A program made the position numbers and the translations under genes. The notes beneath the pieces were generated by a model. It was not told the origin of the DNA and searched no databases. It saw nothing but the letters and a program-made list of their open reading frames with translations. From Paenibacillus phoenicis (GTDB taxonomy: Bacteria > Bacillota > Bacilli > Paenibacillales > Paenibacillaceae): a stretch of DNA of 64,000 nucleotides. Positions 1-9,753 of this stretch are shown here, in pieces. Numbering within the stretch: position 1 is the first letter of the stretch; each line of letters opens with the position of its first letter. Location: positions 3,915,001-3,979,000 of the forward strand of contig NZ_JAYERP010000001.1 of NCBI RefSeq assembly GCF_034718895.1. The letters run 5' to 3'.

Positions 1-1073
<1,073 letters not shown>

Positions 1074-1216
1074 AAATTCACCCCAAAAAGTGAAGCGGAG
1101 GCTTCGGAGAGTACACCGAGTACTTTTCGGGGACCCCGGGAACTGAATAGGGGCTAAAATGCAAATCTAGTTTCGTATCCAGTTTTCAAGGATTAAACCT
1201 TGATTTTTTATGGTTT

Positions 1217-1308
1217 GGAGAGATACCCAAGTGGCTATAAGGGGACCCTCTGCTAAGGGGTTAGACTGCGTAAGCGGTGCGAGGGTTCGAATCCCTCTCT
1301 CTCCGCCA
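1217..1308 (+). tRNA. tRNA-Ser (GCT)
   Basis: The 92-nt cloverleaf has a long variable arm, anticodon GCT at 1252-1254, acceptor stem ggagaga/tctctcc and an encoded CCA. It is the first of eight tRNA genes after the 23S gene. Confidence 0.95.
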
Positions 1309-1327
1309 TTTGTACAAGCTTATCTGT

Positions 1328-1404
1328 GGCGGCGTAGCTCAGCTGGCTAGAGCGTACGGTTCATACCCGTGAGGTCGGGGGTTCGATCCCCTCCGCCGCT
1401 ACCA
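1328..1404 (+). tRNA. tRNA-Met (CAT), elongator type
   Basis: This 77-nt tRNA has anticodon CAT at 1362-1364 and an encoded CCA. The acceptor stem begins with a paired G (ggcggcg) and the sequence follows the Bacillus elongator tRNA-Met. It does not carry the initiator pattern. Confidence 0.93.
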
Positions 1405-1413
1405 TAACATTTC

Positions 1414-1489
1414 GGAGGCTTAGCTCAGCTGGGAGAGCATCTGCCTTACAAGCAGAGGGTCGGGGGTTCGATCCCCTCAGCCTCCACCA
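1414..1489 (+). tRNA. tRNA-Val (TAC)
   Basis: This is a 76-nt cloverleaf with anticodon TAC at 1447-1449, acceptor stem ggaggct/agcctcc and an encoded CCA. Confidence 0.95.
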
Positions 1490-1523
1490 TGATCTTTACT
1501 TGAAACATCATAGTTTACACCGT

Positions 1524-1599
<76 letters not shown>

Positions 1600-1608
1600 T
1601 TTTCTTGC

Positions 1609-1685
1609 GGAGCCGTGGTGTAGAGGCCTAACATGCCTGCCTGTCACGCAGGAGACCGCGGGTTCGAATCCCGTCGGCTCCGCCA
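1609..1685 (+). tRNA. tRNA-Asp (GTC)
   Basis: This is a 77-nt cloverleaf with anticodon GTC at 1643-1645 in the arm cctgc-ctgtcac-gcagg. The acceptor stem is ggagccg/cggctcc and CCA is encoded. Confidence 0.94.
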
Positions 1686-1768
1686 TTTATTTGAATATTT
1701 CCACCGTAAAGTGGGAAAGTGTTCAACTTCACCGCTTTATTTTTTTGGGATTTTACCGTGTAATTTAT

Positions 1769-1841
<73 letters not shown>

Positions 1842-1893
1842 CTTTTATGCTTCCAGCATCATATTGGACTGAACTGGACAGCATAATTCATAT

Positions 1894-1979
1894 GGAGGCT
1901 TAGCGAAGTGGCCAAACGCAGCAGACTGTAAATCTGTTCTCTGACGAGTTCGGTGGTTCGAATCCATCAGCCTCCACCA
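1894..1979 (+). tRNA. tRNA-Tyr (GTA)
   Basis: This 86-nt class II tRNA has a long variable arm, anticodon GTA at 1928-1930, acceptor stem ggaggct/agcctcc and an encoded CCA. Confidence 0.95.
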
Positions 1980-1987
1980 GTTTTTAT

Positions 1988-2060
1988 GAGCCATTAGCTC
2001 AGTTGGTAGAGCACCTGACTTTTAATCAGGGTGTCGAAGGTTCGAGTCCTTCATGGCTCA
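1988..2060 (+). tRNA. tRNA-Lys (TTT), CCA not encoded
   Basis: This 73-nt cloverleaf has anticodon TTT at 2021-2023 and acceptor stem gagccat/atggctc with discriminator A. The following bases are tga, so CCA is not encoded. It is the last tRNA before a terminator. Confidence 0.94.
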
Positions 2061-2065
2061 TGATC

Positions 2066-2098
2066 AAAGCCGTTAACCTTAGGGTTGACGGCTTTTTT
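2066..2098 (+). terminator. Rho-independent terminator of the rRNA-tRNA operon
   Basis: The hairpin aaagccgttaacc / ggttgacggcttt is followed by T6, directly after tRNA-Lys. It closes the rrn-tRNA transcription unit. Confidence 0.9.
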
Positions 2099-2193
2099 GC
2101 GCTTAAGGCAGGACGAGGAGTTCGGTTTGCTTCGGCGGTTATGATAAAATGAGTCTAATGAACTCGAAAACGCATGGAAAGAAAGGCTACGCT

Positions 2194-3294
2194 ATGGAGA
2201 TCAAATTGCTAAAGCAACAAGTGGAGAGCGTCATCGGTACGTCGCTGTCGGAGAGCGTTTGGGAGGCAAAGGACTGGAACGATGTTGTTAGAGCAGCGAA
2301 TTCCTCGGAGCCCGGGCCATATCGCGTGGACGAACGATGGGTATGGTTCGTGGAACATCAACAAGGAAGCGTACGCGTACTTGAATCGGAGGCTGCCACA
2401 GTAACGGAGTCTGAGGCCCGATTGATTCAAATGCTCCTGACTGCTGCCCGAGAAACGGCAACCCCCTCACCTAACTTGAAGCGGGAGGATGAGATGCGCA
2501 GCATCCAGCTGGGCGAATGGCTGGAGGAGCGTTTGGAGCAAGGGGAGCTGACCCAGCCGCTGCCTGATCACTTGACCTTGAAGGTGAAGCTCAAGGGAAG
2601 GATGTTGCCCTTTTTGCTGAATTGGGAAAGTTCGGGGCAAGGACAGGCCATTTCATTTTCGAAGCTGAACAAGCTGTTGAAGAGTTACTTCGGAGGCGAA
2701 GTGATCCTGGCTCCGCTAAAAGAAGCTTGGCTGATTCTGCTGGGCGAAGAGCTGTTTATGAGCCTGCGGGAGGAGAGCGAAGAGGCGGCGGAAACGGAAC
2801 GTGACTTGATGGCAGCTTTATGCCAAGGCTTATACGAGCTTGTGACGAACGAATGGGTTGGAGGATTTCACCTTACGGTCGGAAGTGCCTTAATTGCTGA
2901 GACCGAATTGGTCTCCGCCACGTTGTTCTTGCGTCAGACGTTGGCCCTCGGCCGGATGTTTAATGTAACGGCCCCCATCCATTTTCCCTGGGAGCTGAGG
3001 CTGGAGCGGCTGGTGTACAGCATACCGGAGGAGCAACGTCGGCAATTTGCTTTGGAGCTTGGGGATCGCGCAGATTTGCTGCAGGATGAGGAGATACGGA
3101 CCACGTTGGAGACGTTTTTTGCGTTGGATTGCAATGTGAGTGAAACCGCGAAACGGCTATATATTCACCGAAACACGTTATTATACCGGATAGATAAATT
3201 CAAACAGGAAACTGGGCTGGATGTAAGAACGTTTAACGACGCGGTTTTGGTCAAGTTGGAACTGCTATTGTATAAAGTGACGAAAAGGCCTTAA
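2194..3294 (+). CDS. PucR/CdaR-type HTH transcriptional regulator
   Basis: The predicted 366-aa cytoplasmic protein ends in a PucR C-terminal helix-turn-helix: 'NVSETAKRLYIHRNTLLYRI' about 45 residues before the stop is the signature of the HTH_30 family, as in CdaR and PucR. The N-terminal part has no domain I recognise, so the signal it senses is unknown. I chose ATG 2194 because 'ggaaagaaagg' lies just upstream; in-frame ATGs at 2149 and 2158 have weaker ribosome sites. It lies 136 bp before the sugar-ABC ATPase gene on the same strand, so control of that gene is possible but unproven. Confidence 0.8.
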   Translation: MEIKLLKQQVESVIGTSLSESVWEAKDWNDVVRAANSSEPGPYRVDERWVWFVEHQQGSVRVLESEAATVTESEARLIQMLLTAARETATPSPNLKREDEMRSIQLGEWLEERLEQGELTQPLPDHLTLKVKLKGRMLPFLLNWESSGQGQAISFSKLNKLLKSYFGGEVILAPLKEAWLILLGEELFMSLREESEEAAETERDLMAALCQGLYELVTNEWVGGFHLTVGSALIAETELVSATLFLRQTLALGRMFNVTAPIHFPWELRLERLVYSIPEEQRRQFALELGDRADLLQDEEIRTTLETFFALDCNVSETAKRLYIHRNTLLYRIDKFKQETGLDVRTFNDAVLVKLELLLYKVTKRP

Positions 3295-3430
3295 GATTTT
3301 TGTGCAGTTTGTGGATGGATGGGCAGCCCCCTATCGTCTAATATATAAATATAAAATGTATCCGATTTCATAAAAGTCATAGAACCAATACCCTAATACC
3401 ACCAAATTTAAGTAATGGGAGGACGAAGAC

Positions 3431-4552
3431 ATGGCAGGCGTACGTTTAGAACACATTTACAAAAAATACCCGGGTGCTGCTAAAGCAACCGTAGAAGACA
3501 TCAACCTCGATATCAAGGATAAGGAATTCCTCGTACTGGTAGGACCTTCCGGTTGCGGTAAATCCACAACGCTTCGGATGATCGCTGGTTTGGAGGAAAT
3601 TACCGAAGGTAAATTGTACATCGGCGACCGCGTCGTAAACGACGTTGCTCCGAAAGACCGCGACATCGCGATGGTATTCCAATCCTACGCGCTGTATCCG
3701 CACATGAACGTATATCAAAACATGGCGTTCGGTTTGAAACTTCGTAAAGTGAAGAAAGACGAAATCGACCGTCGCGTTCGCGAAGCGGCAAAAATCCTCG
3801 ACATCGAGCATTTGCTGGATCGCAAACCGAAAGCTCTTTCCGGTGGTCAACGTCAACGGGTTGCCTTGGGCCGCGCCATTGTCCGCGATCCTCAAGTGTT
3901 CCTGATGGACGAACCGCTTTCCAACTTGGATGCTAAGCTGCGCGGTCAAATGCGCGCGGAAATCACGAAACTGGTTAAACGTCTGGAAACGACTTGCATC
4001 TACGTAACACACGACCAAATCGAAGCTATGACGATGGGTGACCGGATCGTCGTTATGCATGACGGTATCATCCAACAAGCTGCTTCTCCAGAAGAGCTGT
4101 ACAACCAACCAGGCAACATCTTCGTAGCTGGCTTTATCGGTTCGCCTACGATGAACTTCGTCAACGGTACTTTGGTGGAAGAAGCGGGCACCGTTCGTTT
4201 CAAAGCTACCAACATGGACGTTGTTGTGCCTCAAGGCAAAGCAACGATCCTGAGAGACAAAGGCTACATCGGCAAAGACGTTATCATGGGTATTCGTCCT
4301 GAGGACATCCATGAAGAGCCAGTGTTCCTGGAAGCTTCGCCGCAAACGACATTTACTGCTAACGTGTATCTGACGGAAAACCTGGGTCACGAAATGCAAT
4401 TGTACCTGAACGGTGCAGGCAGCGACGGTTTGATCGCTCGTGTGGACGGCCGTTCCAATACACGTGAAGGCGACAACGTTAAACTGGCGATCGATATGAA
4501 CAAAATTCATATCTTCGACAAAGAAACAGAACGCAACGTGTTCTTCAGCTAA
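3431..4552 (+). CDS. ugpC: Carbohydrate ABC transporter ATP-binding protein, UgpC/MsmX type
   Basis: The 373-aa protein is a MalK/UgpC/MsmX-family ATPase that powers carbohydrate import. It has Walker [10 protein letters not shown] near residue 37, the ABC signature LSGGQRQRV near 136, Walker [10 protein letters not shown], the H-loop [10 protein letters not shown], and a C-terminal TOBE-type regulatory region. A strong ribosome site (gggagg) precedes the ATG. No permease or binding protein lies beside it, and a terminator follows, so it is a stand-alone ATPase. In Bacillus subtilis MsmX serves several importers; the two ATPase-less sugar importers at 28.8-32.1 kb and 57.9-61.4 kb are natural clients here by inference. 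Codon use resembles that of a highly expressed gene. Confidence 0.92.
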   Translation: MAGVRLEHIYKKYPGAAKATVEDINLDIKDKEFLVLVGPSGCGKSTTLRMIAGLEEITEGKLYIGDRVVNDVAPKDRDIAMVFQSYALYPHMNVYQNMAFGLKLRKVKKDEIDRRVREAAKILDIEHLLDRKPKALSGGQRQRVALGRAIVRDPQVFLMDEPLSNLDAKLRGQMRAEITKLVKRLETTCIYVTHDQIEAMTMGDRIVVMHDGIIQQAASPEELYNQPGNIFVAGFIGSPTMNFVNGTLVEEAGTVRFKATNMDVVVPQGKATILRDKGYIGKDVIMGIRPEDIHEEPVFLEASPQTTFTANVYLTENLGHEMQLYLNGAGSDGLIARVDGRSNTREGDNVKLAIDMNKIHIFDKETERNVFFS

Positions 4553-4570
4553 TCCGTTAAGCGATGAAGA

Positions 4571-4598
4571 AACCGCCCTTCGGGGCGGTTTTTTTTTA
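4571..4598 (+). terminator. Rho-independent terminator after ugpC
   Basis: The hairpin aaccgccc-ttc-ggggcggtt is followed by an uninterrupted T run, 18 bp after the ugpC stop. Confidence 0.92.
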
Positions 4599-4806
4599 AT
4601 CGGGAGCAAGAAGCGGCAGTTGGACGATCCCTGGGTGGCACTCGGCCCAATGATTGATTTACGTGACAATTTCCTATACGATGAATACATTAAGTGATCT
4701 CGTACAAAGATGAATAAATGCCAATAAGGCAGCTGATATCGGAGCCGGAGCCCGTTGTTGACGGGCAGCCTCATTTTGAATGCCGGCAGGGGAAAGGAAG
4801 AGCACC

Positions 4807-5748
4807 ATGGCTAAAAAAGTGAAAGTATCCGAATTAGTGAACCAATTCGGGCTCGAGGTGGTTTCCGGAGAGCAGGGTTTAAAACGTGCGATCACGGTCG
4901 ACGATTTGTATCGTCCGGGCCTGGAGATGGCCGGGTATTTTGAATACCATCCGCCGGAGCGCGTTCAGATTCTGGGGAAAACGGAGCTGGCCTTCTTCGA
5001 GATGCTTCCAGAGAAGGAACGGAAAGATCGGATGGAACGGCTATGCAGCAGCGAGGAGACGCCCTGCATCATCGTCACCCGCTCTTGGAAGGTTCCAGAG
5101 GAACTGATTGAGATCAGTTCAGAGAAGCAGATTCCGGTCCTTCGCAGCAGTATGGCGACGACGATCCTGTCGAGCCGGATCACCAGTTTCCTAGAACGGA
5201 AGCTGGCACCAACCGCAACGATTCACGGGGTCCTTGTTGACGTCTATGGCGTTGGGATGCTGATTACCGGCAGCAGCGGGATCGGGAAGAGTGAAACGGC
5301 ACTTGAGCTGGTTAAGCGCGGTCACCGCCTGATTGCGGACGATGCCGTAGAAATCCGACAAACGTCGGATAACCAATTACACGGTACGGCACCTGAACTC
5401 ATTCGCCACCTGCTGGAAATCCGCGGTGTGGGGATCATTAACGTCATGACGTTGTTTGGTGCCGGGGCCATCCGCAACAACAAGCGAATTTCGTTGGTCG
5501 TGAGACTGGAAGCCTGGCAACAAGAGAAGCAGTATGACCGATTAGGTCTGGATGAAGAGACAACGCGGATTATCGATACTGATGTGCCGCTGGTGACGAT
5601 CCCGGTACGTCCTGGACGGAACTTGGCCGTGATTATCGAGGTAGCCGCGATGAACTTCCGTTTAAAGCGAATGGGGTATAACGCCGCGCTGCAGTTTACG
5701 ACAAAACTGACCGAAACGATTTCGGAAGATATCGACGATTTGGAGTAG
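4807..5748 (+). CDS. hprK: HPr kinase/phosphorylase
   Basis: HPrK phosphorylates and dephosphorylates Ser46 of HPr and Crh, which sets carbon catabolite repression through CcpA. The predicted 313 aa match the family length (about 310 in B. subtilis). The C-terminal catalytic half carries the P-loop [15 protein letters not shown] and the following [13 protein letters not shown]; the N-terminal half is the usual HPrK N domain. ATG 4807 has 'ggggaaaggaag' upstream, and an earlier in-frame ATG at 4780 lacks such a site. It heads the conserved cluster hprK-lgt-ppaX-yvoF known from Bacillus, with an 11-bp gap to lgt. Its likely partner is the HPr/Crh-like protein at 42908-43177. Confidence 0.96.
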   Translation: MAKKVKVSELVNQFGLEVVSGEQGLKRAITVDDLYRPGLEMAGYFEYHPPERVQILGKTELAFFEMLPEKERKDRMERLCSSEETPCIIVTRSWKVPEELIEISSEKQIPVLRSSMATTILSSRITSFLERKLAPTATIHGVLVDVYGVGMLITGSSGIGKSETALELVKRGHRLIADDAVEIRQTSDNQLHGTAPELIRHLLEIRGVGIINVMTLFGAGAIRNNKRISLVVRLEAWQQEKQYDRLGLDEETTRIIDTDVPLVTIPVRPGRNLAVIIEVAAMNFRLKRMGYNAALQFTTKLTETISEDIDDLE

Positions 5749-5759
5749 GAGCGTGAACG

Positions 5760-6800
5760 ATGGGCACTTTGTTATTAGACCCGATCGCTTTTTCCATCGG
5801 GGGCTTGAAAGTACACTGGTATGGCCTAATTTTGGGCTGTGCTGCATTGGTCGGCCTTCTGTTTGCCGTATGGGAAGGGAAGCGGTTTCGCATCCCTCAG
5901 GAATTTTTTATGGACTTGCTGTTATTGGGGGTGCCGTCGGCGATTGTCGCCGCGCGGATTTATTACGTCGCGTTTATGTGGGACGATTACAAAGATAACT
6001 TCTGGGACGTATTTAAAATCTGGAACGGCGGTATCGCCATTTACGGGGCGCTGATCGGCGCGATCATCTGCGCGGTGATCTTTGTTCGGCGCCGCGGTTA
6101 TAACTTCTGGCGTATCGCTGATATCTGCGCGCCTTCACTGATTGTGGGACAGATGATTGGACGCTGGGGGAACTTCGTTAACCAGGAAGCCTACGGCGGA
6201 CCAACAACGGAAAGCTTCCTTCGCGACAACCTGCATTTGCCTTCGTTTATCGTTAATCAAATGAACGTGCAGGGGACATTCCATCACCCGACGTTTTTGT
6301 ATGAATCGTTGTGGAACTTGGTGGGCTTGATCTTGCTGATGATTTTGCGCAGACAGAAATTTTTGCGCGCGGGGGAATTGTTCGCCTCGTATTTCATCTG
6401 GTATTCGGTCGGACGGTTCTTCATTGAAGCGTTGCGGACGGACAGCTTGGCGTTCCAGGGAGCTTCCTGGCTGGCGTCGTTCGTAAACGGATTATGGACG
6501 CCAATGACCTGGCTCGGCTTCAAACAGGGATATTTGGCGCCGTCTTACGGCAACGTCCGCATTTCCCAGCTGCTTGCCTTGGGCATTGTGATTGCGGCGA
6601 TCATCTTCATTATCGTACGTCGCAGTACCGTTCGTGACCTGCCGTATTATAGTGACCCTATTACGTCTACGAAAGTCGCCGCAGCAGATGCTTTGCCGGT
6701 AACGGCCGGAGCGGCTGAATCCGAGAAGGCGGAGTTGTCTAATACGGAGGAATCGCCCTTGGAGGAGTTGGCGGAAGCGCCGGAAGACAAGAAGGAGTAA
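5760..6800 (+). CDS. lgt: Prolipoprotein diacylglyceryl transferase
   Basis: Lgt moves diacylglycerol from phosphatidylglycerol onto the lipobox cysteine of prolipoproteins, at the membrane. The 346-aa protein has several hydrophobic helices and the family signature 'QMIGRWGNFVNQEAYG' with its essential Arg and Asn, plus the N-terminal 'LKVHWYGLI' motif. The last 50 or so residues form an acidic Ala/Glu-rich tail (LEELAEAPEDKKE) that goes beyond the enzyme core and is probably cytoplasmic. Clients in this window are the lipoproteins at 28.8, 48.9 and 59.8 kb. It is co-directional with hprK and ppaX, with gaps of 11 and 7 bp. Confidence 0.96.
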   Translation: MGTLLLDPIAFSIGGLKVHWYGLILGCAALVGLLFAVWEGKRFRIPQEFFMDLLLLGVPSAIVAARIYYVAFMWDDYKDNFWDVFKIWNGGIAIYGALIGAIICAVIFVRRRGYNFWRIADICAPSLIVGQMIGRWGNFVNQEAYGGPTTESFLRDNLHLPSFIVNQMNVQGTFHHPTFLYESLWNLVGLILLMILRRQKFLRAGELFASYFIWYSVGRFFIEALRTDSLAFQGASWLASFVNGLWTPMTWLGFKQGYLAPSYGNVRISQLLALGIVIAAIIFIIVRRSTVRDLPYYSDPITSTKVAAADALPVTAGAAESEKAELSNTEESPLEELAEAPEDKKE

Positions 6801-6807
6801 CAGCCAC

Positions 6808-7461
6808 ATGATAAACACCGTGTTATTTGATCTCGATGGAACGATCATCGATACCAATGAACTGATCATTACGACCTTTCTGCATGTCATCGAAAAGCAT
6901 GGCTTCAAACCGCGCACGCGGGAAGAAATCATCCCGCACATGGGATTGACGTTGGAGCGCCAGTTGCAAGTGTTCTCGGGCCGTGAGGATGTGGTGGATC
7001 TGGTGGCAGATTACCGAAAATATAATCGGGAACGCCATGATGAACTGGTCCGTGAATTTCCGCAGGTGAAAGAAGTGATCTCCGATTTGCACGAACGGGG
7101 GATCACAATGGGGATTGTCACGACGAAGATTAAGGAGACCACGATGCTCGCCTTAAACATGTTCGGGTTGAAGCCGTATATGAAATCGATCGTTACGGTG
7201 GAGGACGTGAGGCATCCCAAGCCGCATCCAGAGCCGATTCTGACGGCGTTGCAAGAGCTGGGCGCTGACCCGGCGCACACGCTGATGGTGGGCGATAGTG
7301 CAGCCGATCTGCAATGCGCGAAGGCGGCGGGTGTGCAGGCGGCCGGTGTAGCCTGGTCGTTAAAAGGCGAGGCGGTGCTGCGTCAGTATAATCCGGATTA
7401 CATCCTCCAAGAGATGAAAGATCTCTATGGGATCCTAGGCTTGGAGCCGGTGAGATCGTGA
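6808..7461 (+). CDS. ppaX: Pyrophosphatase PpaX (HAD family)
   Basis: PpaX hydrolyses inorganic pyrophosphate, including that made when HPrK dephosphorylates P-Ser-HPr, which explains its place in the hprK operon. The 217-aa sequence has the HAD motifs: FDLDGTIID at the N-terminus, the 'VTTK' Thr of motif II near 110, the Lys region 'VEDVRHPKPHPEPIL', and motif III 'MVGDSAADLQCA'. It overlaps the next gene by 4 nt (GTGA), which points to translational coupling. Confidence 0.92.
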   Translation: MINTVLFDLDGTIIDTNELIITTFLHVIEKHGFKPRTREEIIPHMGLTLERQLQVFSGREDVVDLVADYRKYNRERHDELVREFPQVKEVISDLHERGITMGIVTTKIKETTMLALNMFGLKPYMKSIVTVEDVRHPKPHPEPILTALQELGADPAHTLMVGDSAADLQCAKAAGVQAAGVAWSLKGEAVLRQYNPDYILQEMKDLYGILGLEPVRS

Positions 7462-7946
7462 GACGAGTTAAGCGTTATCCGGTTGAAGGACCCAACGCAC
7501 TCTGGCAGTTGTACCGGACGGTAAGCCCGTGGAAGGGCGTCCGGAACTTTATTTTTATCCAAATCGCCCGGTATTGCCCGATATTATCGCTGAAGAATGC
7601 CATCTACCGTCGGGTTCTCGGCATGAAGGTAGGCGAGCATACCGCGTTTGGGTTGATGGTGATGGTGGATGTGTTTTTCCCGGAGCTGATTACGGTTGGA
7701 CGCAATTCGGTGATCGGGTACAACACGACGATTCTCGCCCATGAGTATTTGATCAAGGAATACCGCTTGGGTGAGGTGCGGATCGGCGATGAGGTGATGA
7801 TCGGTGCGAACAGCACGATCCTCCCGGGCGTGACCATCGGAGACGGGGCGGTCGTCGCCGCCGGATCGGTGGTACATAAGGACGTGGCTCCGGGCGCGTT
7901 TGTCGGCGGCAACCCGCTGCGGGTGCTGGAGCGGAAGAATCCCTAG
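7458..7946 (+). CDS. yvoF: Hexapeptide-repeat acyltransferase (YvoF-like)
   Basis: The 162-aa protein belongs to the left-handed beta-helix O-acetyltransferases. Hexapeptide repeats run through 'VGRNSVIGYNTTILAHEY' and on to 'IGDEVMIGANSTILPGVTIG', ending in a capped 'VVAAGSVVHKDVAPGAFVGG'. It starts at GTG 7458 inside the ppaX stop (4-nt overlap) with ggag upstream. Position and size match B. subtilis yvoF, the last gene of the hprK cluster. The acceptor substrate is unknown. Confidence 0.85.
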   Translation: MRRVKRYPVEGPNALWQLYRTVSPWKGVRNFIFIQIARYCPILSLKNAIYRRVLGMKVGEHTAFGLMVMVDVFFPELITVGRNSVIGYNTTILAHEYLIKEYRLGEVRIGDEVMIGANSTILPGVTIGDGAVVAAGSVVHKDVAPGAFVGGNPLRVLERKNP

Positions 7947-8010
7947 TTGATGCAGGCATGCCTCATGTCATCAGGAGCCCGATGTGGCCCAACCCACATC
8001 TGCTGATGCG

Positions 8011-8195
8011 CTAACGCTGATCAGGAGCGCTATTGTGACGATTTTGGTGCGATGAAACTTCTAACGACGCTGAGCAGCGCTATTTCGAAGAAAACACTTG
8101 ATTTCGGCAGCAGAATGGAACAATAAGCATGGTGGTCAGCGTTAGAATCGTAAAACGTTGATTTTGGCTGATATAAGCTTTGTGGTAAGCGTTAG
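8011..8195. repeat. 185-bp four-unit intergenic element A (two forward, two inverted)
   Basis: Four copies of a ~25-nt unit occur here. Forward copies start at 8011 and 8061 (CTAACGCTGATCAGGAGCGC and CTAACGACGCTGAGCAGCGC, each followed by TATT). Inverted copies end at 8145 and 8195; their complements begin CTAACGCTGACCACCATGCT and CTAACGCTTACCACAAAGCT. The step within each pair is exactly 50 nt and the central step 61 nt. The element lies between the convergent 3' ends of yvoF and the anti-sigma gene. The element at 55360-55544 is the same family in reverse orientation, matching unit by unit. The rest of the 415-bp gap holds only the terminator at 8310-8356. Confidence 0.85.
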
Positions 8196-8309
8196 ATGCT
8201 AAGCTGCCGTTCCTCTGTCTGGGGCAATCGAAGTCCGAAGGCATGAGGTGCGGCGACGATGTCGCGGAGTAAATCTGAAAGTCTACGCGGCAGCTACGGA
8301 CACCAGCGT

Positions 8310-8356
8310 AAAAAAGCGGTCCTGAGCCCGGCAATTTGCCGGATGGGACCGCTTTT
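8310..8356 (-). terminator. Rho-independent terminator of the sigma/anti-sigma operon
   Basis: On the minus strand the stem aaaagcggtccc...ggaccgctttttt, with an inner ccggcaa/ttgccgg hairpin, ends in a T run just after the anti-sigma gene stop. Confidence 0.88.
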
Positions 8357-8361
8357 GTGTG

Positions 8362-9753
8362 TTACTTTAGAGGGATTTTGAATTCTTGGGGTTTGTAGGA
8401 GCTGTCGAAGTCTTCCATTATGGTAATGTGCAAGGGCTGGACATAATCGCGTTTCTCTATTTTGAAGCGAATCGTTTCGTTGTCCCCATCCAGTGAATAC
8501 ATGGGAGAGTGCTCATCTTGAAGGATACGATAAACGGATTTGGCTTGATTGTCGTTGAAGTACTCGTCCACGGTATAAGGCTTACTTAAATGATTATCCG
8601 GAGTTGGGTTCATATGGAGAACCAATTCGATGACATTTTCGTGTTCAAGTACCTCCACTTGTTTGACGGACGGATCAGGAATGAAAAGCTGCTCCTTATC
8701 TGCATCTACCCACAGGCTAAAGGATCTCTGTTTCAAAGGATAGACGCCAAAATTATCAATTTCGAGTGTCATTTCTTTCCAATCCTTGTCATAGATACTC
8801 TCAAATTCAAGTCCGGTAAGAAACGCATCGGTAGATCCCTTCTGATAATCATAGATCAGGCTTCGTAGCGGGGCATACCGTCGGAATTCTGCTTCGCCTT
8901 CTCCACCTAAATATAGTTTGGCTTTAACAGGTTGGGACATCCATTGATTCACGCTCTTCTGAGGCTTGAACAGGATCGTCGTACTCAACGGGCGGATAAC
9001 TATTTGATCAATCGTTAATGATTGGCCGTAGATAGTCGCGATTTGGTTAACTGGAACGGTCTTCTTCATTCTGGTATAAGGTCGGCTGTTCCATTCAATT
9101 GGTATTTGGCTGATAGGCTTCTCGTTGGATTCCTCCGTACCTACGGATAACACCAGACGATTCGGTGCATCGGGATCTTCGATATTTAATGTGTACTTTA
9201 AATGGGTGACAGAGCCGACGGGATACGTACCAACGGGAAGAAACACAGGTAAATGATCAAATGTATTTCCATGAGCATCTAATAGCCACAAATGAATGTC
9301 GTTATCGAGTTTTTTTCGAAGGGTATAAAACACCACGACTGTCCTTCCATCCGCCAAAACACCATCAACAGTGACCTTCGTTCCCTCCACTTCCGTTGAC
9401 TTCCCGATAGGTTGGTACAATCCGTGTTCGGCGGCTCGTTCCATCTCGGAGGTCATCAAGGCATCTACATAACTTGGGATCGCATCGGTAGAACTCGCGG
9501 TAGTGGTTATTGAACCGACAAGAGGTATTCCGCCATGCCAGATGAATAACATCAGCATACAAACCGCGATCACCCCGGCAGTTCCAGAGATCCATGCCCA
9601 CCCTCGGTGCACACGCCATCTGCTACGGAGGCTTCGCCCCTGTTCTAGACCACGCTGGATCGCAGCGTCCAGTTTCTCGTCTAGGATTTGCTTCTCGGCC
9701 AGACGGATCCCATCAAAATAACGGGCAAGCTGGTCTTCCTCCCGATCAACCAT
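8362..9753 (-). CDS. DUF4179 membrane protein, probable anti-sigma factor
   Basis: The 463-aa protein has a short cytoplasmic N-terminus (about 50 residues), one membrane helix near residues 52-72 (ISGTAGVIAVCMLMLFIW), and a long extracellular part. The layout fits DUF4179 proteins, which sit beside ECF sigma genes and are taken to act as anti-sigma factors. ATG 9753 has gggaggtga 7 nt upstream. It overlaps the end of the sigma gene by 8 nt, so the two are probably translationally coupled. With the sigma gene frameshifted, its partner may be absent unless the frame is restored. The family assignment comes from context and layout, without a catalytic motif. Confidence 0.78.
   Translation of the reverse strand: MVDREEDQLARYFDGIRLAEKQILDEKLDAAIQRGLEQGRSLRSRWRVHRGWAWISGTAGVIAVCMLMLFIWHGGIPLVGSITTTASSTDAIPSYVDALMTSEMERAAEHGLYQPIGKSTEVEGTKVTVDGVLADGRTVVVFYTLRKKLDNDIHLWLLDAHGNTFDHLPVFLPVGTYPVGSVTHLKYTLNIEDPDAPNRLVLSVGTEESNEKPISQIPIEWNSRPYTRMKKTVPVNQIATIYGQSLTIDQIVIRPLSTTILFKPQKSVNQWMSQPVKAKLYLGGEGEAEFRRYAPLRSLIYDYQKGSTDAFLTGLEFESIYDKDWKEMTLEIDNFGVYPLKQRSFSLWVDADKEQLFIPDPSVKQVEVLEHENVIELVLHMNPTPDNHLSKPYTVDEYFNDNQAKSVYRILQDEHSPMYSLDGDNETIRFKIEKRDYVQPLHITIMEDFDSSYKPQEFKIPLK

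Noticed and set aside
3446-4774. Minus-strand open frame of 442 codons opposite ugpC
   Set aside because: It is a codon-bias shadow of ugpC with no ribosome site or recognisable domain, and it runs through the ugpC terminator.
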